64,000 bases of DNA from Acetobacter farinalis (GTDB lineage: Bacteria; Pseudomonadota; Alphaproteobacteria; Acetobacterales; Acetobacteraceae): assembly GCF_011516935.1 (NCBI RefSeq), contig NZ_WOTF01000004.1, positions 124,001 to 188,000 on the forward strand, read 5' to 3'. The translations under genes were made by a program, and so were the position numbers. This document shows positions 58,891 to 64,000 of this stretch, in pieces; position 1 is the stretch's first letter, and each line of letters opens with the position of its first letter. Under the pieces are notes generated by a model. The model was not told the origin of the DNA. It ran no database searches and worked only from the letters and a program-made list of their open reading frames with translations.

Positions 58891-59949
58891 ATGGTGCGCG
58901 GCATGAGAGAGAGCGCCGTGCCTGAACCTGTCCAGACTGCTCCTGCCCGCCCTAATATGTCCTCGCGTCTTCTGCTCTGGTGGATACGCTGGCAGGCGGC
59001 GCGGCGCAGGGCAAAAACCCCGGCACCTTCCCCGGAATCCGCCTTGGCAAATTCTTTGCTTGTGCCTGAGGATGACGCGACCAGACAGGCCGCATTTCTG
59101 GCGGCTCTGCGCAAGGCGATGGATACGCCCTCTTTCCCGACGCGCCTGTCCTCACTGGGGGTCAGGAAAGTTGTTTCCCTGTCTATCCCCGGCGCGTCCG
59201 GCCCCATGCGGGCCAGACTTTATCTGCCCTACGGGCGGGTGAGGGGTGCCGTGCTGTATCTGCACGGGGGCGGGTTCGTGCATTGCGGCCTGAACTCACA
59301 TCATGGCATTTGCTGCCGTCTGGCGCGGAGCTCAGGGGCGGCGGTGTTGTTGCCCGATTATCGTCTGGCCCCGGAACATCCTTACCCTGCCGCAGCGGAT
59401 GACAGTCTGTCGGCCCTTCACTGGCTGGCGAAGTGTTCTGCGCAACACTGGGGTGGGAAGGTGGCTGTGGCGGGGGATAGTGCCGGAGGAAATCTGGCTG
59501 CGGTTCTGGCGCAGGATGGCGTTGCCGGGCGCGGTCCGGTGCCTGTCTTGCAGGTGCTGTATTATCCTTCTCTTTATGGCGCGCAGGTTTTTCCGTCCCA
59601 TACTCTTTATGGGGAGGGGTATTTTCTCTCCCGTGGCTCCATGCAGTGGTATGGAGCCCAGTATATCGCGCGGGAGGAGGACTGGACGGCTCCACGTTTC
59701 GTGCCCGGTCTGAACCCGGATCTTTCGGGTTTACCCCCTGCGGTGATTGTCACGGCGGAATGTGACCCGATGCGCGATGAAGGAGCCGCCTATGCGCAGG
59801 CTCTGGCGCGGGCGGGTGTGCCCGTGCAGTACACCTGCTTTCGGGGAGCCCTGCATGGGTTTCTGAATTTCTACGCGCTTATGCCGAATGGCAAGGCGGC
59901 GCTCAGGCTGGGTGGCCGCGCCTTGCGGAAAGCCTTTTCAGGCGCGTAA
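58891..59949 (+). CDS. Alpha/beta hydrolase, hormone-sensitive-lipase-type esterase
   Basis: This cytoplasmic esterase probably cleaves short-chain esters. With the start at 58891 it has 352 residues. The oxyanion motif HGGGF begins at residue 125, the nucleophile is S197 in GDSAGG, the acid is in VTAECDPMRDEG and the histidine in LHGFLNF. That order and spacing define the HSL (family IV) group. The start is uncertain: ATGs at 58891, 58903 and 58957 are all in frame and none has a strong ribosome site. Earlier in-frame ATGs lie inside rnpB. Substrate is unknown. Confidence 0.85.
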   Translation: MVRGMRESAVPEPVQTAPARPNMSSRLLLWWIRWQAARRRAKTPAPSPESALANSLLVPEDDATRQAAFLAALRKAMDTPSFPTRLSSLGVRKVVSLSIPGASGPMRARLYLPYGRVRGAVLYLHGGGFVHCGLNSHHGICCRLARSSGAAVLLPDYRLAPEHPYPAAADDSLSALHWLAKCSAQHWGGKVAVAGDSAGGNLAAVLAQDGVAGRGPVPVLQVLYYPSLYGAQVFPSHTLYGEGYFLSRGSMQWYGAQYIAREEDWTAPRFVPGLNPDLSGLPPAVIVTAECDPMRDEGAAYAQALARAGVPVQYTCFRGALHGFLNFYALMPNGKAALRLGGRALRKAFSGA

Positions 59950-60054
59950 CCCGCTCTCTCATACTACGAGCGGAGGTGCGGTCGCTCCGCTTCAGTCCTG
60001 TCCGGACCAACCGCGTCACCGAAGTCTCGCGGCGGCTGGCCCGGAAAGAACGCT

Positions 60055-60507
60055 TCAGGGCATCGGGTGGAATACGGTGGGAGAGCCCTGATCAGACATG
60101 ATGATGCGGTTCATCCGGTCAACCCGCAGGGTGAACAGTTTGGGCAGTTCTCCCTTGGGGCCAGGGCAGGCGCCGGATGTTTTCTGCATCACATCAATGC
60201 GGGAAGCCGTTGGCGGATCATTCCCGTTCACTACAAACAGCAGGCAGTCCGGCTTGACCTGCGTCATGCCGTTATGTGTCACCATAACGCGCAGGTGGCG
60301 CACCAGAGCGCTGTCATCAAACCAGCTTTCGGGCCGGAAGGTGTAGCGGTCTGTCAGGGTCTCCATCACGCCGGTTTTGGCCAGCACGATCATCAGCACG
60401 GAAATGGGCACCACCAGCAGCAGGCGGCGCAGGATATGCTGCCGCATCGTGCGTTTGCGGAACGGGCCACGCAGGGTGGCCGAAGGTTTGGAAGGGGGTG
60501 TGCTCAT
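60055..60507 (-). CDS. Small membrane-anchored hypothetical protein coupled to zwf
   Basis: I do not recognise this 150-residue protein. A basic N-terminus (KPSATLRGPFRKRTMRQHILRR) precedes one membrane helix (LLLVVPISVLMIVLAKTGV). The rest is probably periplasmic: RYTFRPESWFDDSALVRHL, NGMTQVKPDCLLFVVNGND and a conserved-looking end with MNRIIMSDQGSPTVFHPMP. Two cysteines, in PDCLL and GACPG, could form a disulfide. Its ATG overlaps the zwf stop as ATGA, so the two are translated together. Confidence 0.75.
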   Translation of the reverse strand: MSTPPSKPSATLRGPFRKRTMRQHILRRLLLVVPISVLMIVLAKTGVMETLTDRYTFRPESWFDDSALVRHLRVMVTHNGMTQVKPDCLLFVVNGNDPPTASRIDVMQKTSGACPGPKGELPKLFTLRVDRMNRIIMSDQGSPTVFHPMP

Positions 60508-61976
60508 GTCAGCATATCTTCATGCCACAGCGCGCCATCACGGGCGAGAAGGGCGCGGGTGGAGGCGGGGCCCCAGCTTCCGGCCGGATAGGGTTCCAGC
60601 GGAGAAAGGGCATGACGCCAGGAATTCAGGATGGGCTCAATCCACCGCCAGGAGGCCTCGACTTCATCACGGCGGATAAACAGGGCCGGGTTACCACGCA
60701 CGGCATCCAGCAACAGCCGCTCATAGGAATCGTGATATTCGATGGTGAACTGGTTTTCATACTCCAGATCAAGCGCAGCATTCCGGACACGGAAGCCCCC
60801 GGCACCCGGATCCTTGCTGGCCAGAACCAGAGAAAGCCCTTCATCGGGGGCTATGCGGATTACCAGCCTGCCCGGAGAAGGCGTGTTGCTGAAAATCGGC
60901 CACATCTGCGGTCTGAACTGCAACACGATTTCCGTTGTCTTGGCGGCCAGACGCTTGCCGGTGCGCAGGTAAAACGGCGTGTTGCCCCAGCGCGCAGAGC
61001 GGATTTTTGTGCGGATGGCCACGAAGGTTTCCGTGTTGCTTGCACGGTTCTGGTCCAGATCCTCAAGGTAGCCCGGCACATCGTGCCCATCAATCCGGCC
61101 CGCCGTATACTGCCCGCGAATCACGTTATGGCGGACCATATCGGGTGTCATGGGGCGCAGGGCGTTGAGGACCTTCAGCTTCTCGTTCCGCAGATCATCT
61201 GCCTGAAGGGAGGCCGGAGCATCCATGGCGACCATGCACAGAACCTGCAGAAGGTGGTTCTGCACCATGTCCCGCAAGGCGCCGGAGCTATCGTAATACG
61301 CGCCACGTGAACCAACACCCACCGTCTCGGCCGCCGTAATCTGCACATGGGCAATGGCATCGGAAGACCAGAGCTTTTCAAGCGCCGGGTTTGCGAACCG
61401 CAGGGCCAGAATGTTCTGGACCCCTTCTTTCCCCAGATAATGGTCGATCCGGTAAATGGACTCTTCGGGGAAGAATCGTCCCACGCCGTCATTGATTTCC
61501 GCCGCTGTTTCCAGACTGACGCCAATCGGCTTTTCCAGCACTACGCGGGTGAGGGGGGTAATCAGGCTGTGTTCGGCAAGTGCCGCGCAAAGCGGGGCAT
61601 ACAGGGCCGGGCTTGTGGCCAGATAGAAGACTCGCGTTCTCTGCGGGTTGGGCAGATTCTCTTCAAGGCCGCTCCAGTCACTGTCCGGCTTTGTGGCATC
61701 CAGCGCAACATACTGCACCAGAGCCAGAAAGCTGTTCAGTGTCCCGGCATCCCGTGCGGTGTCGGGGGCGAACTCCTTGAGTGCTGCGCGCACCTGCTCA
61801 CGGAACTGGTCCGTGGAATGGGCGGAGCGGGCCACGCAGAGAATGCGGGTGTCATCCTGAAATTCCTGTGCATGGAAACGCTGCAAAAACGCAGGCAGGA
61901 GCTTGCGCATTGTCAGATCGCCCGTGGCACCGAAAATAACAAAATCGAACGGATCAATCCGGTTGATGTGCGCCAT
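60504..61976 (-). CDS. zwf: Glucose-6-phosphate 1-dehydrogenase
   Basis: Zwf oxidises glucose-6-phosphate to 6-phosphogluconolactone, opening the pentose phosphate path that is central in acetic acid bacteria. The product has 490 residues. The coenzyme loop is GATGDL at 16-21, the substrate/catalytic motif is RIDHYLGKEGVQNILALRF, and VVLEKPIG and the C-terminal KDPGAGG segment are present. Start 61976 (MAHINRIDP) has GGGAG upstream; an ATG at 62027 is less likely. It shares a 260-base divergent region with the GapR-like gene, containing a very stable hairpin at 62082-62111. Confidence 0.98.
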   Translation of the reverse strand: MAHINRIDPFDFVIFGATGDLTMRKLLPAFLQRFHAQEFQDDTRILCVARSAHSTDQFREQVRAALKEFAPDTARDAGTLNSFLALVQYVALDATKPDSDWSGLEENLPNPQRTRVFYLATSPALYAPLCAALAEHSLITPLTRVVLEKPIGVSLETAAEINDGVGRFFPEESIYRIDHYLGKEGVQNILALRFANPALEKLWSSDAIAHVQITAAETVGVGSRGAYYDSSGALRDMVQNHLLQVLCMVAMDAPASLQADDLRNEKLKVLNALRPMTPDMVRHNVIRGQYTAGRIDGHDVPGYLEDLDQNRASNTETFVAIRTKIRSARWGNTPFYLRTGKRLAAKTTEIVLQFRPQMWPIFSNTPSPGRLVIRIAPDEGLSLVLASKDPGAGGFRVRNAALDLEYENQFTIEYHDSYERLLLDAVRGNPALFIRRDEVEASWRWIEPILNSWRHALSPLEPYPAGSWGPASTRALLARDGALWHEDMLT

Positions 61977-62081
61977 GGTGCTGTTACTCCCGCAGGAATG
62001 TGGGTGCCTTTGAAAAGCCCCAAACAAAGACTTTCTTCCACACCAACGTATAAAAGAGTGGAGCAGTCAGGAAGGCAGTGT

Positions 62082-62111
62082 GCCAGAGGGTTTGTCCGCA
62101 AGCCCTCTGGC
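62082..62111. other. Thirteen-pair hairpin in the zwf/GapR-like divergent region
   Basis: GCCAGAGGGTTTG (62082-62094) and CAAGCCCTCTGGC (62099-62111) pair throughout with one G-U and a TCCG loop. Two further hairpins follow: GCGCGGGC/GCCCGCGC (62129-62136 and 62149-62156), and GTGTTC/GAACAC (62162-62167 and 62206-62211) with an inner GGCGG/CCGCC stem. The first lacks a T tract on either strand, so a terminator is unlikely. Confidence 0.5.
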
Positions 62112-62122
62112 TGTCAAGGTAA

Positions 62123-62151
62123 TTGACCGCGCGGGCGGCTCGCGATAAGCC
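62123..62151 (+). promoter_or_regulatory. Candidate promoter for the GapR-like gene
   Basis: TTGACC (62123-62128) and TAAGCC (62146-62151) are 17 bases apart, about 85 bases before the start. The same TTGACC -35 appears at rnpB. The -10 is weak. Confidence 0.35.
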
Positions 62152-62236
62152 CGCGCCTTTGGTGTTCGGGCGTGGCGGGTGAAATGTCCGCCGCACTTAT
62201 GTTCTGAACACGCTATGCAAACAGGGGAACCGGAGC

Positions 62237-62509
62237 ATGGATACCGAAGGATTTGCCGGTGGTGAAGATGCCGCTGTGGGCGGCATTGCCGCAGACCGGC
62301 TGAGAAGCATCATCGAACGGGTCGAGCGTCTGGAAGAAGAACGCAAGGCTCTTGCAGGCGATATCAAGGATATCTTTACGGAAGCCAAGTCCGCCGGGTT
62401 TGATGTCAAGGTCATCCGGCAGATCATTCGTCTGCGCAAGCAAGAGCCGAGCGAAGTGGAAGAGCAGGAAACCCTGCTTGATATCTATCGCCGCGCGCTT
62501 GGAATGTAA
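62237..62509 (+). CDS. GapR-family (DUF2312) nucleoid-associated protein
   Basis: This 90-residue protein matches the DUF2312 family, whose Caulobacter member GapR binds overtwisted AT-rich DNA ahead of replication and transcription. After a 20-residue acidic/Gly start the core is AADRLRSIIERVERLEEERKALAGDIKDIF, then EAKSAGFDVKVIRQIIRLRKQ and a final EEQETLLDIYRRALGM. It is all-helical with a basic middle. The ATG has AGGGGA eight bases upstream. The function in this organism is inferred from the family. Confidence 0.92.
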   Translation: MDTEGFAGGEDAAVGGIAADRLRSIIERVERLEEERKALAGDIKDIFTEAKSAGFDVKVIRQIIRLRKQEPSEVEEQETLLDIYRRALGM

Positions 62510-62624
62510 TCAAGAAGGCCGTGCCGGGCAGCAAACCCCTGAACCTGGTGCGGGCCTACGTCGCGCTTCTGTTCAAGGGCCGCTGTGTGGTATGAATAAA
62601 GTGGACATGTGGGGTCTGTAACGG

Positions 62625-63278
62625 ATGATGTCTCTGGTGTTTCCCGAGTGGATGCCATTGTGGGCGCAACTGCTGATCATGGCGTTTGTCATTGTCTTCG
62701 GGCTTGCGTTCCTGATGATGCCTTTTGCTGTTTTCGGCGTAAAAGGCCGCCTGGCGGAACTTGAGTTGCAGCTTCAGGACATTCAGGCCGAAACGCGGGC
62801 GTTTTCCATGCGTCTGGCCTCATGGCAGGGAGAGGCCGCCCGTCCGACGCAGGATGAGGCGGTGCCCCGCGCCTCTCTGGGGGAGGGTGTGTATGTGGAG
62901 GAAATCCGCCCGCCGGAACCCGCCAGACAGGCCCCGGTTCTCACGCCTCCGGCCTTGACGCCGCTGCGTGCGCCCAAGGTCTCGGATGCGTATGAGCCCC
63001 GCAAGAATGCGCCCCCTGTGCCGAATCTGGAGCCGGAGCCCGCCGAGCGGTCAGGCCGCCGTATGCCTTGGCATGAGCAGCAGAAAGACGCGTCCGTGCG
63101 TCAGGAGCCGCTGGCCGATGTCATGCGCCGTCATCGCGCCCCGGATGCGGACCAGCCGCCCTACAGGCCTGATTTTTCTCAGCCCGTGGCACCGCAGCCT
63201 GTACGCCTGCGGGAGGAAGAGGGTGGGCGGTCCGAGCCTGTGCTGAACTGGCCGTCCCGCAGGCCTGCCGACCGCTGA
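62625..63278 (+). CDS. Single-helix membrane protein with coiled coil and proline-rich tail, hypothetical
   Basis: I do not recognise this 217-residue protein. One hydrophobic helix (LWAQLLIMAFVIVFGLAFLMM) lies at about residues 12-35. A short coiled coil follows (VKGRLAELELQLQDIQAE), then a long Pro/Glu/Arg-rich stretch that is probably cytoplasmic and disordered. The layout resembles alphaproteobacterial envelope or scaffold proteins, but no family can be named. ATGs at 62625 and 62628 are adjacent. It follows the GapR-like gene by 115 bases on the same strand and is convergent to proB. Confidence 0.6.
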   Translation: MMSLVFPEWMPLWAQLLIMAFVIVFGLAFLMMPFAVFGVKGRLAELELQLQDIQAETRAFSMRLASWQGEAARPTQDEAVPRASLGEGVYVEEIRPPEPARQAPVLTPPALTPLRAPKVSDAYEPRKNAPPVPNLEPEPAERSGRRMPWHEQQKDASVRQEPLADVMRRHRAPDADQPPYRPDFSQPVAPQPVRLREEEGGRSEPVLNWPSRRPADR

Positions 63279-63287
63279 TCGGATTGA

Positions 63288-63311
63288 CTGAGAGCGGAAG
63301 CCCGCCCTCAG
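63288..63311. terminator. Hairpin between convergent genes at the proB stop
   Basis: CTGAGAGCGG and CCGCCCTCAG pair over ten positions with one A-C mismatch and an AAGC loop, overlapping the proB stop. No T tract, so activity is uncertain. Confidence 0.35.
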
Positions 63312-64000
63312 AGCATCACGAGATCATCCCGATGGATGATCTCATCGCGCCCCTGCCAGCCTAAAATATCTGCAAGCTCTGAGGAGCGGTGTCCGGCAAT
63401 GCGGCGGGCATCCTCAGCATCGTAAGAGGAAAGGCCGCGTGCAAGAACACGGCCCCCCTGATCCAGCACAACAACCAGATCCCCCTGTGTGAACGTTCCT
63501 TTCACACCGAGCACCCCAGCCGGAAGCAGAGAGCCACCCTGACGCAGTGCCTGTGCCGCCCCCGGATCAATCATGATTTCCCCAGCCGGGGTCAGGCTGC
63601 CGGCAATCCATTGCTTCCGGGCGGTCTGGGCACAGGTTTGCGGCAGGAACCATGAACAGCGTGCGCCTTCCAGCAGCGCGCGGAGCGGATGGGGTTGCTT
63701 GCCCAGCGCAATCGCCATGGCGCAGCCGGAACGGGTTGCAATCCCTGCGGCCAGAAGCTTGGTGCGCATGCCACCGGAAGAATAGCCCGGTGGCGGTTCA
63801 CCCCCCATGGCTTCAATCTCCGGGGTGAGTGTTTCAATCACCGGAATATGCTGTGCATTCGGGTCCGTGCGCGGGTCGGCTGTGTAGAGGCCATCAATAT
63901 CGGAAAGCAGGATAAGTTGGTCGGCGCCAATCATCTGCGCCACACGGGCGGCCAGCCGGTCATTATCCCCAAAGCGGATTTCGGCTGTGGCAACCGTATC
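63308..64000 (-). CDS. proB: Glutamate 5-kinase, C-terminal part (5' end outside window)
   Basis: ProB phosphorylates glutamate in the first step of proline synthesis. The frame stays open to the last base, so the N-terminal part lies beyond the window. The visible part begins inside the kinase domain with [17 protein letters not shown], then [16 protein letters not shown] and [19 protein letters not shown], which bind ATP and glutamate. A C-terminal PUA domain follows ([22 protein letters not shown], then [15 protein letters not shown]). An apparent GTG start at 63943 is internal to the enzyme. Confidence 0.95.
   Translation of the reverse strand, partial: DTVATAEIRFGDNDRLAARVAQMIGADQLILLSDIDGLYTADPRTDPNAQHIPVIETLTPEIEAMGGEPPPGYSSGGMRTKLLAAGIATRSGCAMAIALGKQPHPLRALLEGARCSWFLPQTCAQTARKQWIAGSLTPAGEIMIDPGAAQALRQGGSLLPAGVLGVKGTFTQGDLVVVLDQGGRVLARGLSSYDAEDARRIAGHRSSELADILGWQGRDEIIHRDDLVML

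Overview
This window reads as ordinary, conserved chromosome of an acetic acid bacterium (Acetobacteraceae, Alphaproteobacteria), most like Acetobacter or a close relative. The reasons are a GC-rich sequence (about 60% by eye), the alphaproteobacterial cell-division/murein order running on into lpxC, bamD, recN and ligA, a GapR/DUF2312 protein, an ELM1-family protein, a class II DAHP synthase, and pyruvate phosphate dikinase paired with its DUF299 regulator. The genus is an inference. I see no prophage, insertion sequence, integron, CRISPR array, tRNA or toxin-antitoxin pair.

Layout. 1-930: C-terminal half of parC, cut by the window edge. 1025-4553 (minus): bpt, hemB and an amino-acid permease. 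4735-6024 (plus): glyA behind a leader that can fold as a pseudoknot. 6074-11512 (minus): RhlE-like helicase, DUF4422-GT8 fusion, GT2 and an aspartoacylase-family enzyme, with an unassigned three-way-junction RNA candidate before the last. 11632-13692: ELM1 protein, YjdM and two tiny membrane proteins. 13729-19243: serB diverging from miaA-ilvB-ilvH-ilvC, closed by a textbook terminator. 19302-25969 (minus): a Tat-exported HAD phosphatase, then the series aroG(II)-pncB-hypothetical-gltX-pncA, which holds two steps of NAD salvage. 26436-28209: two small secreted proteins around yigZ. 28365-31921 (minus): PDRP and ppdK, an enzyme and its regulator. 32113-58082 (minus): ligA, recN, bamD, lpxC and the complete dcw cluster from ftsZ back to mraZ. 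58396-58811 (minus): RNase P RNA. 58891-64000: an HSL-type esterase, zwf with a small partner, GapR-like protein, a membrane/coiled-coil protein and the proB end.

How the genes work together. The 16 dcw genes make lipid-II precursors (murE, murF, mraY, murD, murG, murC, murB, ddl) and the divisome (ftsL, ftsI, ftsW, ftsQ, ftsA, ftsZ), with mraZ as transcription factor and rsmH as rRNA methylase. From mraZ to ftsA every junction overlaps by 1 or 4 nt except ftsL-ftsI. Four phased TGGGA-like boxes lie between the candidate dcw promoter and mraZ and probably form the MraZ operator. lpxC and bamD add outer-membrane building, and recN and ligA add DNA repair.

Novelty. I do not see a clearly new multi-gene system. 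The unexplained signals are mostly RNA or DNA structures in intergenic gaps: the glyA leader, 7142-7241, 26109-26264, 28288-28353 and 62082-62211. Protein oddities are a DEGD helicase, extended low-complexity tails on FtsL, FtsZ and FtsI, and several conserved small proteins of unknown role. All structures were paired by eye and need computation.
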